A DNA stretch of 64,000 bases, taken from assembly GCF_016839145.1 (NCBI RefSeq), contig NZ_CP069304.1, positions 186,001 through 250,000 of the forward strand, read 5' to 3'. Shown piece by piece: positions 8,266-16,757 of the stretch. The stretch's first letter is position 1. Every line of letters starts with the position of its first letter. The stretch is from Shinella sp. PSBB067 (GTDB lineage: Bacteria; Pseudomonadota; Alphaproteobacteria; Rhizobiales; Rhizobiaceae). The notes under the pieces were generated by a model. The model saw only the letters and a program-made list of their open reading frames with translations. It made no database searches and was not told the origin of the DNA. The translations under genes and the position numbers were made by a program.

Positions 8266-9469
8266 GGCAATCCACCTTGTTTGCGACGAGGGAGGGAAGG
8301 GGGGCGAACGCCGCCGCCGGGGCGGACGGCTGCCGGAGGGCGGCGAGGCGCTGGACGAAGCCCGCGCAATCGGCGCGGTCGAGGACCCAGGGCCGCGTGC
8401 CGAGCTTGACGAGATTGGCGTAGAGCGCCCCGTAGGCCTCGCCGTCGAAATCGGCGAAGCGGTTGAAGAGGGTGTCGGCGCGGTCGTTGGCGAGCGTGAC
8501 GCCGACGCCGCGCTGCCTTGCGAGCCGTGCGGTCTCGGTTCCGTCGAGAACGATGGGAAGCGCCCCGTGCCGGCAGCCCTCGTAGAGGCGGTTCGGCAGC
8601 AGCCAGAGCGAGTTCCGCCCCTCCTCGAAGAAATCGATGGCCCAGGTGAAATCGACCGCGCCATAGATGGCCGCGAGGTCCTCCGGGTTGCGGTAGGGGC
8701 CTTCGAAGCGGATGAAGGGCTCGCGGGCGATACGGCCGTCGAAATCCTCGAATTCGCCATGGGCCGGCCGGCCGCGCAGCACCACCTCGAAGCGCCCCGC
8801 CATGCGCCGGGTGAACGCGGAGAGCAGGTCGAGCGACTTGCGGCAGCGGATCGCGCCGAACCAGCCGATGCGCCAGGGCCCGCCCGCCGGGCGCGTGCGG
8901 GCGGGAAGGCCGCCCGCGTCGCCGTCCAGCTCCAGCACCTGGTTTTCGAGGAGATGGACGGGGGCGCGGATGCCGGACAGCGGCTTGAAATAGTGCTCGA
9001 CGAAGGCGGGCGAACTGGTGACGACGAGGCCCGCCTTGCGGCCGAAATGCCGCTCGGCGCCCCGCAGCGCCCGGCCGACCATGCCGTTTCGCAGCATGAG
9101 GCGGTGGATGTCGAGGCATTCATAGGCGACGGGCACATCGCCGAAGCGGGCGGCGGCGCGGCCGGCGAGCGCCAGCGTTTCGAGGTTGCGGGCGAGGATG
9201 ACGTCCGGCGTCTCGATGCCGGAGAGCCTGCGCGAAAGCGTCGCCGCCGCGCCGGCGACCGCGACGACGCGCTGGGCGAAGCGCGCGTCGCCCGTCGCGC
9301 CGAGGTCGATGGGCGTGACGCCCTCGATGTCGGCAAGCCGGTTCTCGCCGCGGCGGAAGCCGGCGAGCGTCACCGAGGCGCCGCCCGCGTGCAGCATCAG
9401 CACCCGCCGGCGCACGGCCGGGTCGGAAAGATCGTGGACGAGGTAGAGGACGCGGAGCATCGGCGCCAT
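8255..9469 (-). CDS. exoL: ExoL, glycosyltransferase
   Basis: A 404-residue protein with a GT-B-type layout. It opens with LRVLYLVHDLSDPAVRRRV and has a C-terminal donor-binding half containing GPWRIGWFGAIRCRKSLDLL (about 195-214) and PNRLYEGCRHGALPIV near 290. ExoL in S. meliloti adds a beta-1,4 glucose as the third sugar of the repeat. Two methionines are possible starts (9469 and 9460); the first is given. It is separated from exoK by two bases and overlaps exoA by 11 bases, in the order exoK-exoL-exoA conserved in S. meliloti. Confidence 0.9.
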   Translation of the reverse strand: MAPMLRVLYLVHDLSDPAVRRRVLMLHAGGASVTLAGFRRGENRLADIEGVTPIDLGATGDARFAQRVVAVAGAAATLSRRLSGIETPDVILARNLETLALAGRAAARFGDVPVAYECLDIHRLMLRNGMVGRALRGAERHFGRKAGLVVTSSPAFVEHYFKPLSGIRAPVHLLENQVLELDGDAGGLPARTRPAGGPWRIGWFGAIRCRKSLDLLSAFTRRMAGRFEVVLRGRPAHGEFEDFDGRIAREPFIRFEGPYRNPEDLAAIYGAVDFTWAIDFFEEGRNSLWLLPNRLYEGCRHGALPIVLDGTETARLARQRGVGVTLANDRADTLFNRFADFDGEAYGALYANLVKLGTRPWVLDRADCAGFVQRLAALRQPSAPAAAFAPLPSLVANKVDCHDH

Positions 9470-9471
9470 CC

Positions 9472-10245
9472 TCAGTTCACGAGGCAGGCGACGGAGCCGT
9501 CGAACTGGCAGGGCCCGCCCTCGGCGGTGAAGGCGATGCGCTCCACCTCCATCGTCGCCGGCCCGGCAAAGGCGAAGCGGCCCATCCAGTCGCTGAGCGT
9601 GTCGGTGCCCCAGAGCGACAGGAAGATCTTCTGTGCATTGGTCGGAAGTTTCCGCGCGTCCGTCACCTCGTGCACGAGCGTGCCGTTGAGGTAGTAGGCG
9701 ATGCGGTCCTTGCGCCAGACGAAGGCATAGTCGTTGAAGCCGCTGTCGGCGCCGCCGGGAACGGCGACGAGCTTCTCGTTGCCGCCCTTGCCGGCGATGT
9801 ACTGGTTGACCTGGACGCGGGAGGTATCCTTGCCGAGCACCTCGAAGTCGATCTCGTCGTGCGGCTTCTTGTCGGTCGGGCCGATATAGCTGAAGAAGGC
9901 CGAGTTGAGCCCCGGGCCGCTCGCCGATTTCATGCGCACCTCATAGGTGCCGTAGCCGTAGCGCTTGCGGGTCTGCACCTCGCCGCAGGCATATCGGCGG
10001 TCGCCGGCCGGCCGGGCGTCGAAGGAGAGCGTAAGCTTGCCGCCCGCCGCCTTCACCGCGTCCTTCGACCAGGTGCAGTTCTGGTGCGCGCCGTTGTTCC
10101 AGCCGTCCGAGACATACCAGCGGGCGGTGTCGAGCCGGTCGAACTCCTCGACGAAGGAGGTGCCGTTCGCGCCCTCCTGCGCGGCAAGGGGACCTGCGGC
10201 GGCGAGGGTGGCGAGAAGGGCGGTCGTCTTCAGGGGAAGGGTCAT
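9472..10245 (-). CDS. exoK: ExoK, secreted family 16 endo-beta-glycanase
   Basis: A 257-residue GH16 enzyme. A Sec signal peptide (about residues 1-22, ending PLAAQE) is followed by a beta-jelly-roll domain with the active-site strand DEIDFEVLG, whose two glutamates are the nucleophile and acid/base. In S. meliloti ExoK cleaves nascent succinoglycan to low-molecular-weight forms and is exported by the PrsDE system. The PrsE-like gene at the left edge of this window may be part of that exporter (inference). The ATG at 10245 is preceded by AGGAGG; the gap to exoH is two bases. Confidence 0.95.
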   Translation of the reverse strand: MTLPLKTTALLATLAAAGPLAAQEGANGTSFVEEFDRLDTARWYVSDGWNNGAHQNCTWSKDAVKAAGGKLTLSFDARPAGDRRYACGEVQTRKRYGYGTYEVRMKSASGPGLNSAFFSYIGPTDKKPHDEIDFEVLGKDTSRVQVNQYIAGKGGNEKLVAVPGGADSGFNDYAFVWRKDRIAYYLNGTLVHEVTDARKLPTNAQKIFLSLWGTDTLSDWMGRFAFAGPATMEVERIAFTAEGGPCQFDGSVACLVN

Positions 10246-10247
10246 GG

Positions 10248-11378
10248 TCACCTCCTTTGGGCGATGGAGCCGGCGGGCTTCATCTCCGGGTGCTGGTGTC
10301 GCCCGGCCGCGGCGCGCTTGCGCTCGCCCATGCGGCGGCCGGTGAGGATGGCGTGCAGCGTGGGCGCAAAGCGCCGCGCCGCCGCGTGGGTGGAAACGAG
10401 GACGGCAAGCGCAAGCACCGGGCTTGCCGCGTAGAACAGCGGGTAATCGGGGATGGCGAGCCGGTTCCAGACCATCCAGAACAGCATGAGCAGCGGGTAG
10501 TGGCCGCAGAAGATCCAGAAGCTGAGCCCGCCGAGCCGCGACAGCGCCTGGCCCGCGCGGGTGCGGATGAGGAGCGCCGAGAACGCCCAGGCGCCGAAGA
10601 TGCCGGCGATGGCCGCCATGCCGCGCAGCATGTCGAGCCAGACGGGGAATTCCGGTCCATGGGCGTAGAGCAGGGCGGAGAGCAGCCCGGCCATCGCCAG
10701 CACGGCCGAGACGACCGGCAGGGCGAAGCGGTCCAGGCGCCTGGTGTCGACACGGTGCAGCGCCAGCGCGGCGCCGAGGCTGAAGCCGAACAGGATGGAT
10801 TTCTTGAGGAAGATGCCGCTCGGCACCGGCAGCACGGCAAAGGCCAGCATCAGGGCGAGCACGGTGCGCGGGTAGCGCATGACGGCCAGCGCGATCAGCG
10901 GCGACAGGACGAGGCAGAGCAGAAGGTCGCGCAGGAAGTAGAGCGGGATATTGATCGGCCAGGTCTCGACGGCAAGGCCGAGGTTCATCAGCTCGCGCGG
11001 CGTGGCGTTGACGACATCCGGCAGGTAGCCGAAGCCGATGCCGCGCCACTGCGCGAGATAGACCAGCGCGAGGAAGGCCGTGTTCCAGAGCAGGAAGGGC
11101 AGGAGGATCGTCGAGGCCTTGGTGCGCAGCGTCCGGCGGTAATCGAAGGCCTCGAACCCGCGGTGGAAGAGCAGGTAGCCGGAGATGGCGGAAAGGCACG
11201 GCACGCCGATGCGGAAGAGGCTGTCGGCGAGGAACACCCGCAGCCAGTCCAGACCGCCGAACGTGCCCGCATAGGGGCTCGTCGCCGGGTCGTAGGGAAC
11301 ATGCACGAAGATGATCCCGGTGATCAGCACGATGCGTATCATGTTGATGCGTGCCGAAACGGTCGCGTCGATTTGCAC
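10248..11378 (-). CDS. exoH: ExoH, acyltransferase-3 family succinyltransferase
   Basis: A 376-residue integral membrane protein with about ten hydrophobic segments, opening MQIDATVSARINMIRIVLI and continuing with the FVHVPYD stretch of the acyltransferase 3 family, whose histidine is thought to be catalytic. ExoH adds succinyl groups to succinoglycan, which in S. meliloti are needed for correct cleavage by ExoK and ExsH. It is first in the exoHKLAMONP run; the 362-bp gap upstream is the likely promoter region. The C-terminal 30 residues are basic and lack family similarity. Confidence 0.92.
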   Translation of the reverse strand: MQIDATVSARINMIRIVLITGIIFVHVPYDPATSPYAGTFGGLDWLRVFLADSLFRIGVPCLSAISGYLLFHRGFEAFDYRRTLRTKASTILLPFLLWNTAFLALVYLAQWRGIGFGYLPDVVNATPRELMNLGLAVETWPINIPLYFLRDLLLCLVLSPLIALAVMRYPRTVLALMLAFAVLPVPSGIFLKKSILFGFSLGAALALHRVDTRRLDRFALPVVSAVLAMAGLLSALLYAHGPEFPVWLDMLRGMAAIAGIFGAWAFSALLIRTRAGQALSRLGGLSFWIFCGHYPLLMLFWMVWNRLAIPDYPLFYAASPVLALAVLVSTHAAARRFAPTLHAILTGRRMGERKRAAAGRHQHPEMKPAGSIAQRR

Positions 11379-11740
11379 GGTTCCGTCACCCCTCTGGTGC
11401 GCCGTTCCGATCGGGCGGCTTCAAACGATGGGGCCTGCACCCCGTGAAGAGGAGTTTGGGTGAGTGGACAGCGCAAAATATGGCGACGCAGCAAATTTGC
11501 CGGCGACGGCGGTTGCATTGCAGCATAGCCGGGGCAAGTGCAGTTCGCCGGAAATACACGCTCACATAAGCGTGAGGTCAATGTGAAGACCAGCGCTTCA
11601 ATACTTTGCAGCCTATTCGAAACTACTGATGTATGCGCAATTTCTGGGTGCAGGCGGGGCCGAAATTTTTTCGCTCTGCTGTGCCGATCTCGCGCAGGAC
11701 TGCGCTGATTCCGGCAGGCCGGCCCCGAAATGGGGCAGGC
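11379..11740. promoter_or_regulatory. 362-bp gap between exoT and exoH; expected exoH operon promoter
   Basis: No convincing gene was found. In S. meliloti this place holds exoI, a nuclease-like gene, which is missing here. The gap contains an inverted repeat CACGCT-N6-AGCGTG at 11557-11574. At 11473-11503 there is a segment resembling one in the exoX-exoY gap (GCAAAATA followed by GCGAYGCA and CCGG). Both could be operators for shared exo regulation, but no site is proven. Confidence 0.5.
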
Positions 11741-13219
11741 TCAAGGCAGGCTGGCGAGCGCGGAGGCGCGGGGACGGCGCACCATGTTGAGGAGCTTTCG
11801 CAGCAGCGGCCGCTCGGTGAGAAGGGTGAGGACCGCATAGATCACGCCGCCGACCGCGATGCCGATGGCGACCTGCAGGACGGGATGGAAATGCGGCGCG
11901 AGATAGTGGTCGAGCGCATATCGCACGGCGAGCGCCATCAGTGCGGCGGTGAGCATGGGGCGGATCGCGCGGTAGAAGCCGGAAAGGAAGGGCGACCCGT
12001 CCGCCCGGAACACCACCCAGGAATAGCCGACGAGGACGGCGGCATTGACGAGGCAGAGGGCGACCATCGCCTCGATCAGCGTGCCGTGCCAGGCGCCGTA
12101 GGCGACGGCGGCGGTGGTCGCTGCGGCGCGGCCGACCGCCCACCAGAAGAGCGCCCCGCCATGGCCCGACCCCTTGAGATAGGGGATGAAGGTGCTGCAC
12201 GGCGTCAGGAGGCCCTTGGAGAGCGCCAGCAGCCCGAGCACCGGCCAGGCGGCCGCCCATTGCGGGCCGAAGAGCAGCAGCATTGAGGGTTCGGCCAGCG
12301 CCCACAGGCCGAACATCATCGGCGCGAGCAGGAGGGTCGTCACCTGCGTGCTGAGCATCAGCGCCTGCGAGCGGCGCGCGCGGTCGTGCATCATCGCGCT
12401 GAAGGCGGGGAAGAGCACGCCCATGACGCCCGACAGCACCACCTGGTTGGGAATGCTGGAAAAGCGGTTGGCGGCGGAATAGGCGCCGGCATCGGCAAGG
12501 CCGAGGAAGCGCGAGATCACCACCATGGGCGACTGGAAGGTGACGAAATTGGCGACCTCCGAGCCCATCAGGCCGAGGCTGAAGCGCGTCAGCCGCACGA
12601 CGCTCGCCGCATGGAAGTGGAAGCGCGGCAGGTAGCGCGAGACGAAGAAGAGGCCGGCAAGCCGGATGACCCCGGCGACGAAGAGCTGGGCGACCAGCGC
12701 GAAGACGCCGAAGCCGGCGATGGCGAGGACGACCGCCGCGATGGCGGCGAGCGATTCGGAGATCATGCTCCACAGCGCATCGCGGCTGAACTGCATGCGC
12801 CGGGCGACCAGCGCGTAGGCGACGTCGCCGGCAAGCTGGAGCGGGATGAGCAGGCACATGACCCGCAGCAGCCAGGCCGCATCGGCCGCGCCGAACCACT
12901 CGGCCAGGGGTTCGGCGAAGACATAGAGCCCCGCCGCCATCAGAAAGGCGAAGCCGAGATTGGCCCAGAAGACCGAGTGGATCGTGCCCTTTTCCTCCCC
13001 CGGTTCGAGGATGAGGGCGGAGGCGAGACCCGCCCCGCCGATCATGGCGAGGAACTGCACGACGGCGAGCGCGACGGCCACCGCGCCGAACTCTTCGGGC
13101 GTCAGGAGCCGGGCGAGAATGGGCACGGTGACAAACTTAAGCCCGAATGTGCTTGTCTTGGATAGGACGCTCCAGCCGACGTTTCGCGTCACCGATTTCG
13201 CGTTCACGGACTGGGACAT
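11741..13219 (-). CDS. exoT: ExoT, Wzx-type oligosaccharide flippase
   Basis: A 492-residue polytopic membrane protein of the MATE/MOP superfamily, with 12 or more hydrophobic helices spread along its length and an N-terminal VTRNVGWSVLSKTSTFGLKF typical of polysaccharide flippases. It should translocate the lipid-linked octasaccharide to the periplasmic face. The ATG at 13219 is used; a GTG at 13237 would add six residues and cannot be excluded. It is transcribed away from exoW, so the 121 bp between them must hold two promoters or one shared control region. Confidence 0.9.
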   Translation of the reverse strand: MSQSVNAKSVTRNVGWSVLSKTSTFGLKFVTVPILARLLTPEEFGAVAVALAVVQFLAMIGGAGLASALILEPGEEKGTIHSVFWANLGFAFLMAAGLYVFAEPLAEWFGAADAAWLLRVMCLLIPLQLAGDVAYALVARRMQFSRDALWSMISESLAAIAAVVLAIAGFGVFALVAQLFVAGVIRLAGLFFVSRYLPRFHFHAASVVRLTRFSLGLMGSEVANFVTFQSPMVVISRFLGLADAGAYSAANRFSSIPNQVVLSGVMGVLFPAFSAMMHDRARRSQALMLSTQVTTLLLAPMMFGLWALAEPSMLLLFGPQWAAAWPVLGLLALSKGLLTPCSTFIPYLKGSGHGGALFWWAVGRAAATTAAVAYGAWHGTLIEAMVALCLVNAAVLVGYSWVVFRADGSPFLSGFYRAIRPMLTAALMALAVRYALDHYLAPHFHPVLQVAIGIAVGGVIYAVLTLLTERPLLRKLLNMVRRPRASALASLP

Positions 13220-13340
13220 GGGTGGATTCCGCTTCACAAAAGGAGCCTCGACGAGACAAAAGCCTGCGCCGGAAACGGCCGCGCCCCGGTGGGAGGAGAC
13301 CAGACGAACCTCTTTCTAGAGAAACCACAGGGACGAAAAG

Positions 13341-14300
13341 ATGGCGAAGCTGACAGTTATCATCCCCTTCTACCAGAAGGAGCCGGGCATCCTGAGGCGT
13401 GCGCTCGCGTCCGTTTTTGCTCAGGGATTCAACGACTTCGACGTCATCGTCGTCGACGATGAATCCCCCTGGCCGCCCGATGGCGATCTGATCGACTTTT
13501 CCGAGGACGAGCAGGCGCGCGTGCGCGTCATCCGCCAGGAAAATGCCGGGCCGGGCGGCGCGCGCAACACCGGGCTCGACCATGTTCCGGCGGCGAGCGA
13601 CTTCGTCGCCTTCCTCGATTCGGACGACACCTGGGCGCCCGGTCACCTCGCGATCGCCCATGCCGCGATGACGCATTTTTCCGCCGATTGCTACTTCGCC
13701 TCGATCACCGGGGGCGACGGCTTCTACTATCATTTCGGCGTCGAGGACCTCGAAAGGACGGAGGCGACGGTACGTCTCGACGACGATCCGCTGCTCATCG
13801 AGATTCCCGACCTCACGCAGGTCATGCTGAAGAACTGGAGCTTCCTGCACCTGTCCGCCATGGTCATCGCCCGGCCGGTCTTCGAGCGGGTGCGCTTCGA
13901 CGCGGCGCTAAGGCTTGCGGCCGAGGACGTGCTGTTCTTCTGCGACTGCGTGCTCGCCGCGCGGCGGGTGGTGCTGAGCGGGGCGGCGGGCGCGGTGCGC
14001 GGGGAGGGGATCAATATCTTCCACGGCGTCGACAACGATTCGCCGCAGTTCCTGCGCCAGCAGTTCAACACCTGGGTGGCGCTCGACCGGCTGGAAAGCC
14101 GCTTTGCCGAGCGCCCCGCCGAGGTCGCCTCGCTGCGCGCCTACAAGCAGACGGCGCGCCGGCAGGCGCTCTGGAGCCAGGCGCGGCGCGTCAGGCACCG
14201 CAAGCTGCCGCAGTTCGACATGCTGGCCCGCTGGGCGGTGCGCGATCCGCGCCTGCTCGCCAGCGTCGTCGGCCTTGCCGTCGGCAAGTTCTCCCGCTGA
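13341..14300 (+). CDS. exoW: ExoW, family 2 beta-1,3-glucosyltransferase
   Basis: A 319-residue GT2 enzyme with LTVIIPFYQKEPGILRRAL at the N terminus, VIVVDDESPWPP (about 35), FVAFLDSDDTWAPGH (about 92-106) and AAEDVLFFCDC near 193. ExoW in S. meliloti adds a late beta-1,3-glucose to the side chain of the repeating unit. It is followed after 17 bases by exoV, whose ribosome site GGACAGGAGG starts right after the exoW stop, so the two form an operon. Confidence 0.93.
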   Translation: MAKLTVIIPFYQKEPGILRRALASVFAQGFNDFDVIVVDDESPWPPDGDLIDFSEDEQARVRVIRQENAGPGGARNTGLDHVPAASDFVAFLDSDDTWAPGHLAIAHAAMTHFSADCYFASITGGDGFYYHFGVEDLERTEATVRLDDDPLLIEIPDLTQVMLKNWSFLHLSAMVIARPVFERVRFDAALRLAAEDVLFFCDCVLAARRVVLSGAAGAVRGEGINIFHGVDNDSPQFLRQQFNTWVALDRLESRFAERPAEVASLRAYKQTARRQALWSQARRVRHRKLPQFDMLARWAVRDPRLLASVVGLAVGKFSR

Positions 14301-14317
14301 GCGGACAGGAGGTCAGG

Positions 14318-15245
14318 ATGAAGCCCTTTTACTGGGAATCGCAGCACGGCAATTTCGGTGACGACCTCAATCTCTGGCTCTGGGATTTCCTGCTGCCGGG
14401 ATTCCGCGAGGCGCATCCGGACGTGCTGCTCGTCGGCGTCGGCACGGTGCTCAACAGCGCGCTGCTGCCGAAGGAGGGCCGCAAGCTCGTGCTCGGCAGC
14501 GGCTTCGGCTACGGCACCCTGCCGGACATGCGCGACCGGGACCAGTGGGACGTGCGCTCGGTGCGCGGCCCGCTGACGGCCGCAAGGGTCGGCGTGCGGG
14601 AAGAGCTCGGCATCGTCGATCCGGCGGTGCTGGTCGCCGACATGCCGGAATTCGCGGACCAGCCGAAGCGCATCAAATGCGCCTTCGTTCCCCATTGGGA
14701 ATCGGCGGTGGCGGGGCTCTGGCCGGTCGTCTGCGCCATGGCGGGGCTGCACTACATCGATCCGCGCGGCGAGGCGAAGGACGTGATCCGCGAGATCGCC
14801 GCCTGCGAGCTGATCGTCGCCGAATCCATGCACGGGGCGATCCTCGCCGACGCCTTCCGCGTGCCCTGGGTGGCGGTGAGCACCTCGGCCAATATCAACG
14901 GCTTCAAGTGGCGCGACTGGGCCGCGACGGTCGATGTCGACCCGACGGCCCGGCGCATTCCCATCTCCACCCGCGCCGAGGCGATCATCAAGGGCGCCCG
15001 CTTCTGGGGCGTCGATTACGAGGGCGCGGGACATGCGGCCGAGGCGGACACGGTTGCCGTCGCGCAGGCCGCCCCCCCGCTCGCGCCTGCGCCTTGCCGC
15101 CAAGCAGGTCCTCGCCGCGCCCTCGACGCTCGCCCTGTGGCAGGCGAGCCGGGCGGAGCCGCAGCTCAGCACGGACGCCCGCCTTTGCGAACGCAAGGAG
15201 CGGCTTTACGCGGTGCTGGAAGGCGTGCGGCGGCATTATCTCTGA
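14318..15245 (+). pseudogene. exoV: ExoV, pyruvyltransferase, disrupted by a frameshift
   Basis: The frame starting at 14318 encodes a polysaccharide pyruvyl transferase family protein (MKPFYWESQHGNFGDDLNLW; later LIVAESMHGAILADAFRVP) for about 253 residues. At a run of seven C (15072-15078) the family sequence jumps to the next frame, which continues RSRLRLAAKQVLAAPSTLAL and ends ERLYAVLEGVRRHYL at 15245. Removing one C restores a single 308-codon frame. As read, translation would run on with unrelated residues to 15439, into the 3' end of exoU on the other strand. ExoV adds the terminal pyruvate ketal of succinoglycan. The cause may be a sequencing error, a true mutation or slippage. Confidence 0.85.
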
Positions 15246-15267
15246 GCGGAAGCCCCGGGCACGACCT

Positions 15268-15300
15268 CGCCCCGCCTCCCTTCTCCCCGCAGGCGGGGCG
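15268..15300. terminator. GC-rich hairpin between converging exoV and exoU
   Basis: A 10-bp perfect stem (CGCCCCGCCT / AGGCGGGGCG) around a 13-base loop lies in the 99-bp gap between the two converging genes. There is no T run on either side, so rho-independent termination is not certain. The CTTCTCCCCGC-AGGCGGGG core resembles a palindromic repeat common in intergenic DNA of Rhizobiales, so it may be a degenerate repeat acting as a bidirectional terminator. Confidence 0.45.
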
Positions 15301-15344
15301 GAGGGGGCTGAACGGCGCTGGTTTCCCACATGATAGTGTAGCGA

Positions 15345-16334
15345 TTACCGTCCGGCAGGCAGCAGGTAGCGCAGTCCTTCCTGCGGCCTCGGCTCCGTTG
15401 GCCGCATCCGCCGCCGCGCCGCTTCCAGCTTGTCGGTGAGGATGCCCTGGGCGATGGCGGGCAGGGCGGCCGGGTTGCCGGCGGCATAGGCGAGGGCCGC
15501 GCCCGCGCCGCCCTCGCGCTTGCGGTCGAGGAAATGGCGCAGCGCGTGACGCTGGCCGACCTGGCGGCAATGGCGGCGCATGGCTTCGGCTGCTTCGGAG
15601 GGCACGTTGCCTGCGGCCAGGATCGTGCATTCGGCCGCGTGCAGCGCTTCGAGATCCTTTGTCCGGTGCCGTCCGCTCAGCGAATCGGGACGCACCACCG
15701 CGCCGTAGCCGCAGCTTTCGATGACGGTATAGCGCGCGCCGGCGATGAGCGCCCGCACATAGAGCTCGTAATCCTCGCCGAGCCGCATGTCCTCGCGGTA
15801 GCTGAGGTCGTGGGCGTCGAGGAAGGCGCGGCGCATGACGGGCTTCAGGAAGCCGAGCTCGCCGCGCGGGGCGCCGCGGCGCGAGATGTTGCCGAGGATG
15901 AAATCCTTCAGGCCGAGCCGGCGCGGATGCGGCGGAAAGTCTTCCGGCTGCGGCGCGGGATCGGCCTCCTGCATGAAGGCGATGTTGTCGGCGATGAAAT
16001 CCCAGTCCGGACAGGCGAGCATCCGCCGGAAGCGGCCGGGAAAGAAGAAGTCGTCGGCATCGAGGATGGCGATCAGCGGCGCGCGGGAAATGGCGATGGC
16101 GTGGTTGCGGGCGGCAGACGGCCCGCGGTTCGTGCGGAAGCGGATGATGTCGAGCCGCCGGGTCGTGTCGTCGGCGGCGGCCGCCGCCGCCATGGTGCGG
16201 TCGTCCGATGCGTCGTCCACCACCACGACCTCGTCGACGTCAGGCTCGGCGAGCGCCGAGCGCACCGCCCGCCCGATCGTTTGTTCCGCATTCCTCGCGG
16301 CAATGATGACGCAGACTTTCTCATCGCGGGTCAC
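15345..16334 (-). CDS. exoU: ExoU, family 2 glucosyltransferase
   Basis: A 329-residue GT2 enzyme. It has KVCVIIAARNAEQTIGRAVR at the N terminus, VVVVDDASDDRTM (about 37), AILDADDFFFPGRF (about 88) and GEDYELYVRAL near 190. ExoU in S. meliloti adds a beta-1,6 glucose as the sixth sugar. The GTG at 16334 is chosen because GAGAGG lies six bases upstream and no in-frame ATG is near; an upstream ATG at 16415 would add 27 residues unlike the family. It converges on exoV and follows exoX on the same strand after 108 bp. Confidence 0.88.
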   Translation of the reverse strand: MTRDEKVCVIIAARNAEQTIGRAVRSALAEPDVDEVVVVDDASDDRTMAAAAAADDTTRRLDIIRFRTNRGPSAARNHAIAISRAPLIAILDADDFFFPGRFRRMLACPDWDFIADNIAFMQEADPAPQPEDFPPHPRRLGLKDFILGNISRRGAPRGELGFLKPVMRRAFLDAHDLSYREDMRLGEDYELYVRALIAGARYTVIESCGYGAVVRPDSLSGRHRTKDLEALHAAECTILAAGNVPSEAAEAMRRHCRQVGQRHALRHFLDRKREGGAGAALAYAAGNPAALPAIAQGILTDKLEAARRRMRPTEPRPQEGLRYLLPAGR

Positions 16335-16442
16335 GACATACCTCTCCGTGCATTGAACAATCGGCGCGGGGCGCACCCGCGCTGCAATGCAGCATGAAAG
16401 GAAAAGGGGGCACAAAAACGGCCCCCGCGGACCGGGCGTCTT

Positions 16443-16757
16443 TCAGGGCTTGGAGTGGCCGGGCTCGTTCATCGGGACGGAGACCTGGGGTTTGGCCTTT
16501 TCGAGGTCCGGCCGTGCCGTGCCCGTCCCGGCCCTGCGGGCCTTGGCGGTGCGCCAGACGAGATAGAGCGTGGCGAGGAAATAGCCGACCTGGATGAGGA
16601 TCGCGCAGAGGAAGGTGCGCAGCGCCGTCGTGGCGATGGAGCCCGTGCTGACATAGGTGACCGCGGCAAAGGCCACGAGCGCGATGCCCATGCTCAGGAA
16701 GAAGCGCGGCGCATAGGCCGTGCTGTCCCGCCATTTCGTTTCCGGCGCGCGTTTCAT
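16443..16757 (-). CDS. exoX: ExoX, exopolysaccharide production repressor
   Basis: A 104-residue small membrane protein with the ExoX signature YAPRFFLSMGIALVAFAAVT and two hydrophobic helices (about 18-38 and 45-68), followed by a basic polar tail. In S. meliloti and other rhizobia ExoX (PsiA-like) lowers exopolysaccharide synthesis post-translationally, and the balance of exoX to exoY copies sets the output. It lies divergent from exoY across a 713-bp gap, the arrangement expected for the family. The first 14 residues precede the usual family start, so the real start may be internal. Confidence 0.88.
   Translation of the reverse strand: MKRAPETKWRDSTAYAPRFFLSMGIALVAFAAVTYVSTGSIATTALRTFLCAILIQVGYFLATLYLVWRTAKARRAGTGTARPDLEKAKPQVSVPMNEPGHSKP

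Noticed and set aside
11339..11581. 80-codon minus-strand frame in the exoT-exoH gap, considered as a remnant of exoI
   Set aside because: It overlaps the exoH start and shows no nuclease motif or signal peptide.
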